Positions 28,578-38,251 are shown, counted from the stretch's first letter. The stretch: DNA of 64,000 nt from Acinetobacter rudis (GCF_031157835.1 NZ_JAVIDR010000004.1:171281-235280); one strand, 5' to 3'. Notes: generated from the letters alone by a model not told the origin. Translations and numbers: made by a program.

Positions 28578-30251
28578 ATGGAAAAAACTTGGTTGGCTGA
28601 ATACCAAAAAACTGGAATTCCAGAGTCTATAGAATTGCCATCTGAAAATACTTCGCTAGTCGATATTCTTGAACGCAATTTTCAAAAATTTGGTTCTCGT
28701 GATGCCTTTATCTTTATGGATAAGGCCATGTCATTTAGTGAATTAGAAATCGCGAGTCGTAAATTTGCTGCATATTTACAGAGCTTAGGATTAGCCAAAG
28801 GTACTCGTGTAGCAGTAATGATGCCTAACGTCTTGCAGTATCCTGTTGTTGCACTGGGTGTATTCCGAGCAGGTTTAGTCTTGGTGAATGTTAACCCACT
28901 TTATACCTCTCGTGAACTTGAGCATCAGTTGAATGACTCTGGTGCAGAAGTATTGGTCATCATTGAAAACTTTGCCACGATTTATCAAGCTATTATAGGT
29001 AAAACTGCGGTTAAGCATGTTGTCGTTGCCACTGTCGGCGATATGTTAGGGACATTAAAAGGTACGCTTGTTAACTTTGTACTACGTAAGGTGCGTAAAC
29101 AGATCCCTGCGTGGAATATTCCAGGCTATGTTAAATTCAATACAGCTATGGAAAAGGTCAATGCAAATAGTTATAAACGTCCACAGTTAAGCTTAAGTGA
29201 TACAGCTTTATTACAATACACTGGTGGTACGACAGGTGTTTCTAAAGGTGCGGAATTATCTCATCGTAATTTAGTCGCTAACCTATTGCAGTGTGACGGT
29301 ATTTTCCAAAGTAAATTTGGTCCAGGCGATAGTGAAAAAGATGATCGCGTTTTCTGTGCATTACCGCTTTATCATATTTTTGCATTTATGGTTTGTGCGC
29401 TGTATGGGATGTACAAAGGTCAAGCGAATATCTTGATTCCTAACCCACGTGACTTACCTGCGGTTATTAAAGAACTACGTAAATATCAACCAACATTTTT
29501 CCCTGCAGTGAATACATTGTTTAATGCTTTAGTGCATAACGAAGAATTTAAGCAACTGGATCATAGTCGTTTAAAAATTTCGATGGGTGGTGGTATGGCT
29601 GTAATGGAGTCAACTGCTGCGGCGTGGAAGAAAATTACTGGTTCGATTATTGTTGAAGGTTATGGTTTGTCAGAAACATCACCTGTTGCAACAGTAAATC
29701 CTCCAGCAAGTACCGAATTTACTGGCACGATTGGGATTCCATTACCTTCAACTGATGTCGCGATTTTAGATGATGATGGCAATCATGTTGTTCTAGGCGA
29801 ACAAGGTGAATTGTGTATTCGCGGTCCTCAGGTTATGAAAGGATATTGGAATCGTCCTGATGAAACTGAAAAAGTGATGACTGCTGATGGATTCTTCCGT
29901 ACAGGGGACATCGCTATCATGGATGAGCGTGGCTATACCAAAATTGTTGATCGTAAGAAAGATATGATTCTGGTTTCAGGTTTTAACGTATATCCATCTG
30001 AAATTGAAGAAGTTATTTCTAAGCATCCTAAAGTACTTGAGGTTGCTGTGATTGGGGTTAAAGATGAAAAATCAGGCGAAGTGCCAAAGTTATTCGTCGT
30101 GAAAAAAGACCCATCGCTTACCACCGAAGAAATCTTGGCATACGCTAAAGAAAACTTAACAGGTTATAAACGTCCACGTTATGTTGAGTTTATGGATGAA
30201 TTACCAAAATCAAATGTAGGTAAAATCTTACGTAAAGACTTACGTAAGTAA
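28578..30251 (+). CDS. fadD: Long-chain fatty-acid-CoA ligase
   Basis: Inner-membrane-associated enzyme that activates fatty acids to acyl-CoA for beta-oxidation or lipid synthesis. The 557-residue length matches proteobacterial FadD. The ATP/AMP signature is YTGGTTGVSKGAELSH (about 213-228), the linker and adenylate motifs are GYGLSETSP and FFRTGDIAIMDERGYTKIVDRKKDMI, and the C-terminal Lys lies in LPKSNVGKILRKDL. A GGAG site lies upstream of the ATG. It stands alone with its own terminator; the genes of the beta-oxidation complex are elsewhere. Confidence 0.92.
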   Translation: MEKTWLAEYQKTGIPESIELPSENTSLVDILERNFQKFGSRDAFIFMDKAMSFSELEIASRKFAAYLQSLGLAKGTRVAVMMPNVLQYPVVALGVFRAGLVLVNVNPLYTSRELEHQLNDSGAEVLVIIENFATIYQAIIGKTAVKHVVVATVGDMLGTLKGTLVNFVLRKVRKQIPAWNIPGYVKFNTAMEKVNANSYKRPQLSLSDTALLQYTGGTTGVSKGAELSHRNLVANLLQCDGIFQSKFGPGDSEKDDRVFCALPLYHIFAFMVCALYGMYKGQANILIPNPRDLPAVIKELRKYQPTFFPAVNTLFNALVHNEEFKQLDHSRLKISMGGGMAVMESTAAAWKKITGSIIVEGYGLSETSPVATVNPPASTEFTGTIGIPLPSTDVAILDDDGNHVVLGEQGELCIRGPQVMKGYWNRPDETEKVMTADGFFRTGDIAIMDERGYTKIVDRKKDMILVSGFNVYPSEIEEVISKHPKVLEVAVIGVKDEKSGEVPKLFVVKKDPSLTTEEILAYAKENLTGYKRPRYVEFMDELPKSNVGKILRKDLRK

Positions 30252-30277
30252 TTCCAACGATACCAAGCGTGAAATTT

Positions 30278-30312
30278 ACCGAGCACAGTGTTATTTGTGC
30301 TCGGTTTCATTT
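30278..30312 (+). terminator. Terminator of fadD
   Basis: A perfect 10-bp stem (ACCGAGCACA at 30278-30287 with TGTGCTCGGT at 30296-30305) followed by TTTCATTTT, 26 bp after the stop. It also lies just before the convergent small membrane-protein gene. Confidence 0.8.
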
Positions 30313-30327
30313 TATGGGGAGGTAAGA

Positions 30328-30711
30328 TTACTTTTTGACCATCCAGCGGTCAATATAAGGTCTACTTAAACCAAGAATCAGCATGAAGGTAAGTAGAGTA
30401 CCCATTTGTCGTCCAACGGCTTGGATTGGTAGAGTGCCATTAAAACTAAAATATATATCAATTAAGCAATATGCAGCGACAGCTGTCATACTGTAGTAGA
30501 TATTGAGACGCCAAATACCAACAGCATATAGCCCCAACCAAAATACAATAAATGTGCCCAGAGTAGATTGCCAATTCAAGTTGGCGCAAATTACAGTGAT
30601 CAAGAACGAAACAATAGGTAAAACGATCTTAAGGATACGATCAACCTGTTTCTGACGTAGTTTCTGTTCAGCAAGTTGATCAAGCATACGTTGCTGTTCT
30701 GAATTGGTCAT
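30328..30711 (-). CDS. Small uncharacterised membrane protein
   Basis: I do not recognise this family. The 127-residue product has a charged helical N-terminus (residues 1-25, Gln/Arg/Lys-rich, coiled-coil-like), then four hydrophobic segments at roughly 27-44, 49-66, 73-90 and 100-116, and a short basic tail (DRWMVKK). A strong GGAGGAAAA ribosome-binding site supports the start and translation. It is convergent with fadD and divergent from the MAPEG gene, so no operon partner hints at function. Confidence 0.75.
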   Translation of the reverse strand: MTNSEQQRMLDQLAEQKLRQKQVDRILKIVLPIVSFLITVICANLNWQSTLGTFIVFWLGLYAVGIWRLNIYYSMTAVAAYCLIDIYFSFNGTLPIQAVGRQMGTLLTFMLILGLSRPYIDRWMVKK

Positions 30712-30817
30712 TTTTCCTCCAGTATAAATAAATTACCAAAACTTAATATTTAACAAAAATTATTGATTGAACACCATGTTATGATACTAAACACAGATTT
30801 TTCTTGAGAATAAAATA

Positions 30818-31219
30818 ATGTCTGGAATCCAAGGTATCGTTTATCTAATTTTGGCTGCTTGTTTGCTGCCGTATGTCTTTGCAAATTTAGCAAAAGCTTT
30901 TGGCGGTTTTAAACTTACAGATAATCAAAATCCACGCGGTTTTTTAGCAAATACAACAGGATTAGCCGCAAGAGCTAACGCTGTACAACAAAATAGTTTC
31001 GAGAGTTTACCTTTATTTATTGCATCAGTGTTATTAGCTGAGTATATGGTTATTCCTCAGTTTATGATTATGATGTTGGGGATCGCTTATATCGTATTAC
31101 GTATTCTATATGGCATTTGCTATTTGGCGAATTGGTCGAGCTTAAGATCAGTCGTTTGGGCACTTTCTATGATTTGTCCAATCTGGTTATTGATTAGTGT
31201 GATTCGACTTTCTTCATGA
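30818..31219 (+). CDS. MAPEG-family membrane protein
   Basis: A 133-residue protein with four hydrophobic helices, the size and layout of MAPEG (membrane-associated eicosanoid/glutathione metabolism) proteins. The family signature is visible as ARANAVQQNSFESLPLF near residues 50-67, where the Arg-Ala and Glu positions line the glutathione site in characterised members, and RILYGICYLANW follows. Bacterial members are mostly of unknown role. It is transcribed alone, 125 bp before ppa. Confidence 0.85.
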   Translation: MSGIQGIVYLILAACLLPYVFANLAKAFGGFKLTDNQNPRGFLANTTGLAARANAVQQNSFESLPLFIASVLLAEYMVIPQFMIMMLGIAYIVLRILYGICYLANWSSLRSVVWALSMICPIWLLISVIRLSS

Positions 31220-31292
31220 GATTTTTCTTGGCTTTAGCTTATTTTTATAGATTCAAAAGCTATAAATAAAAACAGATGAATCAATAACACGC

Positions 31293-31298
31293 TATAAT
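31293..31298 (+). promoter_or_regulatory. Likely -10 box of ppa
   Basis: A perfect TATAAT lies 45 bp upstream of the ppa ATG. No clear -35 sits at 16-18 bp, so only the -10 is called. Confidence 0.4.
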
Positions 31299-31343
31299 TG
31301 CCAAGAATTTACATACAACTGAAGTGTTTAAAAAGAGATTGTT

Positions 31344-31871
31344 ATGAGTTACAGCAATATTCCTGCAGGTAAAGATGCACCAAATGATATCTATGTCGTT
31401 ATTGAGATTCCTGCAAATGCAGCACCAATCAAGTACGAAGTAGACAAAGATTCTGATGCATTATTTGTAGATCGTTTCATGGGTACAGCAATGTTCTACC
31501 CTGCAAACTATGGTTATGTACCAAATACATTGTCTGAAGATGGTGATCCATTAGATGTACTTGTTGTTACTCCATACCCAGTTGTGCCTGGTTCAGTAAT
31601 TCGTTGCCGTCCTGTGGGTAAATTGAATATGGAAGATGATGGTGGGATTGACGCGAAATTAATCGCTGTTCCTCATGAAAAATTATCTCCATTGTATAAA
31701 GATGTGAAGGAATATACTGATCTTCCTGCACTTCTTATTCAACAAGTTGAACATTTTTTCCAACACTACAAAGATCTTGAGCCTGGTAAATGGGTTAAAT
31801 TGACAGGTTGGGAAGGTTCTGAAGTTGCTAAAGCTGAAGTATTGAAATCAATCGAAGCAGCAAAAAAATAA
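31344..31871 (+). CDS. ppa: Inorganic pyrophosphatase (family I)
   Basis: Cytosolic Mg-dependent hydrolase that removes pyrophosphate and pulls biosynthetic reactions forward; essential in most bacteria. At 175 residues it has the normal hexameric-type length. The active-site signature [12 protein letters not shown] with its three aspartates is at about 66-77; the substrate-binding Lys/Glu/Tyr residues in [17 protein letters not shown] and YPANYGYVP are also present. It has its own promoter and terminator. Confidence 0.96.
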   Translation: MSYSNIPAGKDAPNDIYVVIEIPANAAPIKYEVDKDSDALFVDRFMGTAMFYPANYGYVPNTLSEDGDPLDVLVVTPYPVVPGSVIRCRPVGKLNMEDDGGIDAKLIAVPHEKLSPLYKDVKEYTDLPALLIQQVEHFFQHYKDLEPGKWVKLTGWEGSEVAKAEVLKSIEAAKK

Positions 31872-31917
31872 GTCATTTATATAGGCACTGATCTGTAATT
31901 AGATTCGTGCACAATAT

Positions 31918-31951
31918 AAAAAACCTGCAATTTAAAATTGCAGGTTTTTTT
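31918..31951. terminator. Terminator of ppa, near-twin of the one at 56770
   Basis: CCTGCAATT (31924-31932) pairs with AATTGCAGG (31936-31944), flanked by A6 and T7, so it can work both ways; the OprD gene ends 46 bp beyond it on the other strand. The core differs by one base from the terminator at 56770-56800. Confidence 0.85.
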
Positions 31952-31996
31952 ATGATCTCTTCTAGAGCAATTTGCCCTAGGATAGAAAGTCCCTAA

Positions 31997-33289
31997 TTAT
32001 AAAAATTTTACAGGGATATCAAGGAAAATACGCCATTCATTGGTATCACCAATATAGGCTTGTTGATAGGCAGCACTTGCGCGGTAGTAAGAATTACGTA
32101 GACGTAAGTTTACACCCTTAGCAAAACCACTTTGCACAGTATATTTGACCTGATTAAAGAATTCACGTTCAGTTGCATTATCTGAAATTAACTGATTAGG
32201 GTCTTTATCTGCCACATGAATATTCCAACCATACACATATGCTGTAGTCCAATTGAGGCCAGGGACACCAAATGCACCAAGGTCTAGATTGTATTGAAGT
32301 TGTGCAGATTTTTCACGGTTACCAATAAAGTCAGAGAGGTATGAGTTTGGTAGATAAATACTTTGCATACCATCGCCATTACCACCGTAATCATAACCAA
32401 CATTACCCGTGTTCTGTTGATAAGCTAACATTACAGTATGTGGGCCTTGGTTATAGGTACCAGAAACAGCCCAGATATTATTGGTTTTGTCTTCACCTAG
32501 AGGACCAGTCGCTGAATAAATTGATGCCTCTGGTTTAAAAGTAGTTCTATAGCCGCTAAAGTCTAAAGTGAGTGAGTCTTTATCAGCAAATGGAATCTTA
32601 TAATTGGCATTAATATAATGACGATCAAGTTTATCTTTAACATCTAAGCCATAATAAGCTGCTTTTAGATTGTCATCGAATTGATATTTTGCACCCCATA
32701 CCCAAGCACTACGAAGCTTTTGACCATCTGTATTGATTTGGTCTGACAGTGAGTTTTTAGTAAATTTACCGCCAATCACTTCCAGATTTTCAATTTCATG
32801 GCTAGTTAGTAAAGTCCCTGTAAAATATTCTGGAACTAAACGCGCAGTATTACTGGCGAGTACCGGAATATCTAGAACTTGAGTACCATAACGTAGGGTA
32901 GTGTTTGAAATTCGAGCCTTAACATTGGCACCACCGCGTGCCCAAGTGTCGTATGCTGTTCCTGTTGTACTTTTTTTAGGAATCATGTTGTTGCCAGCAT
33001 GGTTGTTGCTACCTAATTTAAAGGAAGCGTCACCAACAAAGCCGACACCAAAACCAACAGTCCCTTGTGTAAAACCAGAATCAATATCAACAATTGCAGT
33101 TTGAGCTGTTGAACTGGTATCTGGTACGCCATTTTTTTTATCGCGAGTTAGATAACCAGTACGGAATAAAACTGAAGCTTCAGCATCTTCTACAAATCCT
33201 TTTGCTTCACTTTGTTCACTAGCAATTGCCGAGCTAATCATAGTCGCTTGGATGAGAACCGCTAGTGTAAGTTGTTGTGCTTTTAGCAT
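31997..33289 (-). CDS. OprD-family outer-membrane porin
   Basis: Substrate-specific 18-strand porin of 430 residues. A signal peptide ends near SAIA (residue 23). The start EAKGFVEDAEASVLFRTGYLTRDKK, the ARGGANVKARISNTTLRYGTQ segment and the final beta-strand ending VKFL are typical of the OprD/OccAB group, which takes up amino acids, aromatic or organic acids and lets in some antibiotics. It is monocistronic, divergent from the first TorF-type gene. The substrate cannot be inferred. Confidence 0.9.
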   Translation of the reverse strand: MLKAQQLTLAVLIQATMISSAIASEQSEAKGFVEDAEASVLFRTGYLTRDKKNGVPDTSSTAQTAIVDIDSGFTQGTVGFGVGFVGDASFKLGSNNHAGNNMIPKKSTTGTAYDTWARGGANVKARISNTTLRYGTQVLDIPVLASNTARLVPEYFTGTLLTSHEIENLEVIGGKFTKNSLSDQINTDGQKLRSAWVWGAKYQFDDNLKAAYYGLDVKDKLDRHYINANYKIPFADKDSLTLDFSGYRTTFKPEASIYSATGPLGEDKTNNIWAVSGTYNQGPHTVMLAYQQNTGNVGYDYGGNGDGMQSIYLPNSYLSDFIGNREKSAQLQYNLDLGAFGVPGLNWTTAYVYGWNIHVADKDPNQLISDNATEREFFNQVKYTVQSGFAKGVNLRLRNSYYRASAAYQQAYIGDTNEWRIFLDIPVKFL

Positions 33290-33662
33290 TGAAAGCCTCT
33301 TCTTAATTAATTACAGTTTTTTTACTGCACCCAGAAAAAACTAGATTGTATAAGTAATTTTAAAAAAAGAAATCGTTTTCGTAGTTTTTAATTATTTTTT
33401 TTCTACTAAAAGTAGTAATTATTCGTATAAGAACGTTAAACATTATTTTCTAATAAATTGATTTTCTAGAAAATCTTAGGATATATACTTTAAAACTGCA
33501 CTAGCATAAATGCTAAAAAAGAGTTATAGATTGGTTGATATGATTATCATATTCGATAAGAAAAGGTTAACACTGATAAAAGTTGCTAAATATTAAAGCT
33601 ATTCACTTCGATTCACAGTAAAATGCCGCCTTAAAACGTCTAACTTAGATTGATTTAATGAT
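33290..33662. promoter_or_regulatory. Divergent regulatory region of the oprD-like and first TorF gene
   Basis: A 373-bp AT-rich spacer carrying the promoters of both genes. Apart from the Fur-like palindrome at 33538-33552 (separate entry), I see only T- and A-rich tracts (33316-33420), which may be bent DNA. No ORF here looks real. Confidence 0.4.
33538..33552. promoter_or_regulatory. Fur-box-like palindrome
   Basis: ATATGAT-T-ATCATAT is a perfect 7-1-7 dyad about 110 bp before the first TorF gene. It contains the TGATAATCAT core of the Fur consensus on the minus strand, but by my alignment only about 10 of 14 consensus positions match, so another dimeric regulator is possible. Confidence 0.4.
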
Positions 33663-34415
33663 ATGAAGCCTATTGTACTGTTCAAAATAATTTCCGCAGT
33701 GTTTGTTTCAAGCATTTCATATTCTGCCGTGGCAGCTGAGACTGGGCTTTCAGGCAATATTGGTGTAGTGACGAAGTATATTTACCGTGGTGGTATAGAG
33801 AATAATGACTTGGCTGCACAGGGTGGTCTTGAATATGCTCACAAAAGTGGCATACATGCAGGATACTGGGGATCTACTTTAGATTACAATCCAGCCAAGG
33901 AAGATAAAGCAACTGGATTCGAACATGATCTTTATATTGCCTACGCTAAGCAGCTAAATCCAGATTGGAGCTATCGTTTACAAAGTACAGCGTATATCTA
34001 TCACAATGCAAATAAGGTCAGTGCCGAACAGGGTGGACATCGTAATGTTACGACTTATGATGTTTCAGCGGCGGTGAATTATAAAAATTTAAGTTTAGCA
34101 ACCGCAGTAATTGTTGCTGATGCCTCATCTAGTAATGCTGGGGATACCTATATTAGTGCAGCTTATAGTCATCCTTTGGTTTATGACCTGAGTTTAAATA
34201 CCTCTATTGGTGCGACAGCGTATAATCATAGCCATGACGATGATATCGTAACCACATCAAAAGATTTTACCTTGAGTGAAGCACGTTTGGGGTTGAGTAA
34301 AAAGTTTGCAAATACAGGTTTGGTTGCTTCCGTTGATTATATTTATGGGGGTAAAAATCGGATGGGTGAAGATTATAAGGATCACACGGTCTTGGGGCTA
34401 AACTATCAGTTCTAA
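33663..34415 (+). CDS. TorF-family putative porin (first copy)
   Basis: A 250-residue predicted outer-membrane beta-barrel of the TorF/Gcw_chp family. The signal peptide ends near AVAA (residue 24-25). Family marks are GNIGVVTKYIYRGGIENND at the first strand, IHAGYWGSTLDYN, FEHDLYIAY, and the C-terminal strand GLNYQF ending in Phe, the signal for BAM insertion. It is followed by a second, related gene. A function in energy-taxis-linked transport has been suggested for the family name only; here it is unknown. Confidence 0.85.
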   Translation: MKPIVLFKIISAVFVSSISYSAVAAETGLSGNIGVVTKYIYRGGIENNDLAAQGGLEYAHKSGIHAGYWGSTLDYNPAKEDKATGFEHDLYIAYAKQLNPDWSYRLQSTAYIYHNANKVSAEQGGHRNVTTYDVSAAVNYKNLSLATAVIVADASSSNAGDTYISAAYSHPLVYDLSLNTSIGATAYNHSHDDDIVTTSKDFTLSEARLGLSKKFANTGLVASVDYIYGGKNRMGEDYKDHTVLGLNYQF

Positions 34416-34465
34416 CTGGTTTACTAGATGAGTGTGGATTTATTTAATAAAAAATGGCCGTTTGG

Positions 34466-34498
34466 GGTGCATAAATGATCAATTTATGTGCCTTTTTT
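34466..34498 (+). terminator. Terminator of the first TorF gene
   Basis: GGTGCATAAAT (34466-34476) pairs with ATTTATGTGCC (34482-34492), an 11-bp stem with two wobble pairs, followed by six T residues. The two porin genes therefore probably form separate transcripts. Confidence 0.7.
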
Positions 34499-34685
34499 AG
34501 TGCATGACATTTTATGCGGATTTTATGGTATTGCTTTTTAGGTATATAGCAAATTTATGCACTACACATTGATACTGCGTTTGATTTAAATCTTGGGCTG
34601 ACTCGCCAAGCATTGGCATAGCATTTGCTGAGTAGGAGAGCGGCACATCACGATTTAATAATGACTCAAACGGAGTGTGATCCAT

Positions 34686-35450
34686 ATGAATTTGAATAAG
34701 AGCCTATCGCTAAGCCTAATGTTATCTACAGTATCTGGTTTAAGCTTTGCAGAAGATAAAAAAGAATCTGCTTTTATTGGAGAAGTGAGTGGAAATGTTG
34801 CGGTGTTATCAAGCTATGATTTCCGTGGTATCACCAATACCCCAGAAAATGATAAAGTTACGTTGCAAGCTGGTCTAGAATACAGTCATCCAACAGGATT
34901 TTATATTGGTTATTGGGGCTCAACACTGGGCTATTCTTTAACTGACTATGATCGTGATACAGAAAAATATCAGGGTCGGGATGCTTTTGAAAATGACTTT
35001 AATATTGGCTATCGCGGAAAGGTTAACGATGATATTGGTTATACTATAGGTGGAACATATTATTACTATTATCAATCTGATGCTAAGTCTGACTTTTTTG
35101 AAACTTTAGTGGGCTTAAATTACAAAGATTTAGCTTTGAGCGCACAAACGACCACTTCTAATGTTGATACAGCGAACCGAGGTGATACCTATTTTTTAGT
35201 GAGCTATTCTCATGAGTTACCTTATGAACTTACAGGACGAGCTGCTCTTGGGACTTATTTATATGGGAAAAGTTCTAAAAATTTAGAGACCAAAGACGAT
35301 TTTAATTTTCGCCATCTCACACTGGGTTTAACGCGTAAGCTCGGCAATAGTGGGGCAAATATGAATCTGGACTATATTGTGGGTGGTTATGATCGTATGG
35401 ATGAGAAACAAAAAAACAAAGTGGTTTTTGGTTTAAGTTATAATTTCTAG
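34686..35450 (+). CDS. TorF-family putative porin (second copy)
   Basis: A 254-residue paralogue of the preceding gene. A GTG at 34677 is open, but the ATG at 34686 is well spaced from GGAG (34672-34675) and gives a clean signal peptide (ending SFA, residue 22). Shared landmarks are SYDFRGITNTPENDK, FYIGYWGSTLGY, FENDFNIGY and the C-terminal GLSYNF. The two copies are clearly diverged rather than recent duplicates. It has its own terminator. Confidence 0.85.
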   Translation: MNLNKSLSLSLMLSTVSGLSFAEDKKESAFIGEVSGNVAVLSSYDFRGITNTPENDKVTLQAGLEYSHPTGFYIGYWGSTLGYSLTDYDRDTEKYQGRDAFENDFNIGYRGKVNDDIGYTIGGTYYYYYQSDAKSDFFETLVGLNYKDLALSAQTTTSNVDTANRGDTYFLVSYSHELPYELTGRAALGTYLYGKSSKNLETKDDFNFRHLTLGLTRKLGNSGANMNLDYIVGGYDRMDEKQKNKVVFGLSYNF

Positions 35451-35476
35451 AAATGTAAATTGATTTAAGCAAATTA

Positions 35477-35504
35477 AGGCGGTCTAATCACCGCCTATTT
35501 ATTT
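35477..35504 (+). terminator. Terminator of the second TorF gene
   Basis: AGGCGGT (35477-35483) pairs with ACCGCCT (35490-35496) around CTAATC, followed by a T-rich tail. The stretch from here to the vgrG start (about 300 bp) is AT-rich; I see no further gene or clear site in it. Confidence 0.7.
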
Positions 35505-35809
35505 TGATATGACCCGTAGTGTTGAGAAGTGAATCAATCATTTTTGTGTTGCTGCTTTTTGTTTTATGGTTGCATTTACACTCAATCTAGAGAAGTATTT
35601 AAAAAATTGTATTTTTGCTTAGTATAAGCATACACATCTAGAGATGTTTTAAGAATGTTTATATATATAAATTAATAAGTTGCATTAATAATTCTTTGTG
35701 TTTTTTGAGTGTTCTTAAAACTGTAATTGAACAAAAGAAATTTTATAATTTTAGGCATTCATGCTTTTATTTTTGATCCATTTTAATAAAAATAATGGTG
35801 AATACAATA

Positions 35810-38251
35810 ATGTTTAATCATATCGAAAATACATTGCTTGATCTGGGACTGAATGCAGATAAACGTGTCTTACACATACAATTTTCGAACCGCATATTAA
35901 ATAAACAACTCTATTTGCAACGAGTAGAGGGTGAGCATAGATTAAATCAAGGTATAAATGCAGAGTTGCTGTGTCTGTCTACAAATACAAATATTGCTTT
36001 AAAGCAATTTATTGGTTGTCAGGTTGCAGTAGATAGCTTAACCGACCATGGTCGGTATTTTAGGATGTCGGGCATCATTAGCACAGTAGAGCGAGGCCAA
36101 TCTGATGGTGCACTAACGATTTATAAATTGCAGCTAAGTGATCCGACTGTTTTATGGCGGTATCGCCGTAATAGTCGAGTTTTTATGGCTAAGTCTGTTA
36201 TTGAGATTGTTGAAATTATTTTTAAAGAATGGCAGCAAAAAAGTCCAATTTTTGCTGCGAGTTTAACTCTAGATCTGAGTGATTTGAGTCGCGAATATGA
36301 TGTACGCCCTTTTGTGATGCAATACAATGAAACAGATGCACAATTTCTGAAACGACTTCTACGGCAAGAAGGTATTAATTATCTTGTTGATGAGGCTCAA
36401 CTCCTTGTTACTCACCCTTCCACACAAATTGCAGCGCAAAAAATTCGTTTAATTGATGATAATAACCGATTTAAAAGATTAGAACGCGCCTACATTCGTT
36501 ATCACCGTAATAACGCAACAGATCAACAAGATCATATTTATACATGGATCGCACAGCGCTCCATGCAATCAACTGCGGTATATGTACAGCGTTGGCAAGC
36601 CGCAGCTTTAGTACAAGAGACAGGTACTGGCTCTGTATTGAGTCGGCATCAACCTGGTCAAATGCAAGATAATAGCTGTATGAGTTTAGAGCAAGCTTGG
36701 CATTTAAGCCCAGCTTGGGTTCAGGATTTAAATGGCGAAGATCATGCGACAGCCTCTAGCAATACGCAAATTGAGCGTATTAATGAAAACTTTTTAAATT
36801 ATCATACATTGGCCGCTAAACAGTTTAGAGCAGAATCAACTGTACGTGATGCGCAAGTGGGTTATTGGTTTAGGTTGAGTGGACATCCTGAAATTGATTC
36901 AAAAGATGATATGTATAAAGAATTCATCATTATTGAAAAATGGTTTTACCAACAAAATAATTTCCCAAAAGATTTATTTGATCAAGTTGAACGTTTAGCT
37001 GAGAAAAATAATTGGCAATCTGATATTCAAACAATACAACAACGTCAAGCAAATCGTTTGGTTTTACAACGCCGTGAAATTCCCATAGTGCCAGATTATC
37101 ACCCGTCAAAGCATCGCCCTAATGTTCATCCGATGAGAGCAAAAGTGGTTGGGCCTAGTCATGAGGAGATTTATGTGGATCAGTGGGGACGTATCAAGGT
37201 ACGTTTTCTTTTTACACGTGATGAAGATCATTTACATGCAGGTGGTGCTGGAGCAAACGACAATGATCGTGATTCGGCATGGTTAGATGTACTGACCCCT
37301 TGGGCAGGAGAGGCATACGGTACGAGTTTTTTGCCCCGTATTGGCGAAATCGTTGTGGTCGATTTTTTTGATGGTGATATCGATCGGCCATTTGTACTTG
37401 GCCGTATTCATGAAGGCTCACGTATACCTCCCCAGTTTGATATGCAGGGGCAATTGCCAGATACCAAGCAACTTAGTGGTATACGTTCTAAAGAAGTTGC
37501 TGGTGTGGGGTTTGGACAATTACGTTTTGATGACACAACAGGCCAAATCAGTAGCCAATTACAGAGTAGTCATGGATTAAGTCAATTAAATTTAGGTCAG
37601 TTGAGTTACCCCAAGGAAACTGAAAAGTCAGATGATCGAGGTGAAGGATTTGAATTAAGAACCGACCAGAGTGGGGCACTCAGAGCTGGAGATGGGTTAT
37701 TAATTTCTACTCATAAGCAGGAGGGAGCTAAAGGTCAACACCTAAATGCCGAAGCTGCAAAACAACAGTTAGATCTATGTCAGAGTCGTCTGCAATCTTT
37801 AAATCATATTGCTCAACATCAACAAACCCACGAACTTGAATCTATTCAACATATTCAAACAGTGCTAACTCAAATCGAAACTGATTTTGCTAAGTTTAAT
37901 CAAGCGCTATTGCTTCTAAGTGCGCCAGAATCAGTTGTTGTTTCAACAAATGATAGTATTCATTTATCTGCAGACCAACAAATTAATCAGAGCGCAGGGG
38001 ATAGTATAAATTTAAGTACTCAAAATAATCTGATTGTTCAAGCATCTAATCATTTAGGTTTATTTGCAGCACATGAGGGAATGAAACTCGTTGCTGCTCA
38101 GGGGGCGGTTGAACTTGTGGCACAAAGCGATGCTTTAAGTCTTTTAGCAAAAACTGAATTAAATATAATTTCAACGCAAGAACAGATTGAGATCGAAAGC
38201 CCTAAAGAAATCGTCCTCAGAGCTGGTGGTGTTGAATTAAACTTTGGTTAG
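35810..38251 (+). CDS. vgrG: Type VI secretion spike protein VgrG with DUF2345, truncated C-terminus
   Basis: Trimeric spike at the tip of the T6SS tube. The frame opens at 35795, but the Acinetobacter family starts MFNHIE, which is the ATG at 35810 (813 residues). It has a gp27-like base (about 15-370, including FVMQYNETDAQFLKRLLRQEGI), the gp5 OB-fold (VDQWGRIKVRFLF through DGDIDRPFVLGRIHEG, about 440-570), and a C-terminal DUF2345 beta-helix (about 690-810) ending in VLRAGGVELNFG. The stop comes where family members normally continue with GGSYIKL-like repeats and a C-terminal extension. No PAAR, effector or immunity gene follows; comM lies 10 bp beyond. It is an orphan T6SS gene here. Confidence 0.9.
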   Translation: MFNHIENTLLDLGLNADKRVLHIQFSNRILNKQLYLQRVEGEHRLNQGINAELLCLSTNTNIALKQFIGCQVAVDSLTDHGRYFRMSGIISTVERGQSDGALTIYKLQLSDPTVLWRYRRNSRVFMAKSVIEIVEIIFKEWQQKSPIFAASLTLDLSDLSREYDVRPFVMQYNETDAQFLKRLLRQEGINYLVDEAQLLVTHPSTQIAAQKIRLIDDNNRFKRLERAYIRYHRNNATDQQDHIYTWIAQRSMQSTAVYVQRWQAAALVQETGTGSVLSRHQPGQMQDNSCMSLEQAWHLSPAWVQDLNGEDHATASSNTQIERINENFLNYHTLAAKQFRAESTVRDAQVGYWFRLSGHPEIDSKDDMYKEFIIIEKWFYQQNNFPKDLFDQVERLAEKNNWQSDIQTIQQRQANRLVLQRREIPIVPDYHPSKHRPNVHPMRAKVVGPSHEEIYVDQWGRIKVRFLFTRDEDHLHAGGAGANDNDRDSAWLDVLTPWAGEAYGTSFLPRIGEIVVVDFFDGDIDRPFVLGRIHEGSRIPPQFDMQGQLPDTKQLSGIRSKEVAGVGFGQLRFDDTTGQISSQLQSSHGLSQLNLGQLSYPKETEKSDDRGEGFELRTDQSGALRAGDGLLISTHKQEGAKGQHLNAEAAKQQLDLCQSRLQSLNHIAQHQQTHELESIQHIQTVLTQIETDFAKFNQALLLLSAPESVVVSTNDSIHLSADQQINQSAGDSINLSTQNNLIVQASNHLGLFAAHEGMKLVAAQGAVELVAQSDALSLLAKTELNIISTQEQIEIESPKEIVLRAGGVELNFG

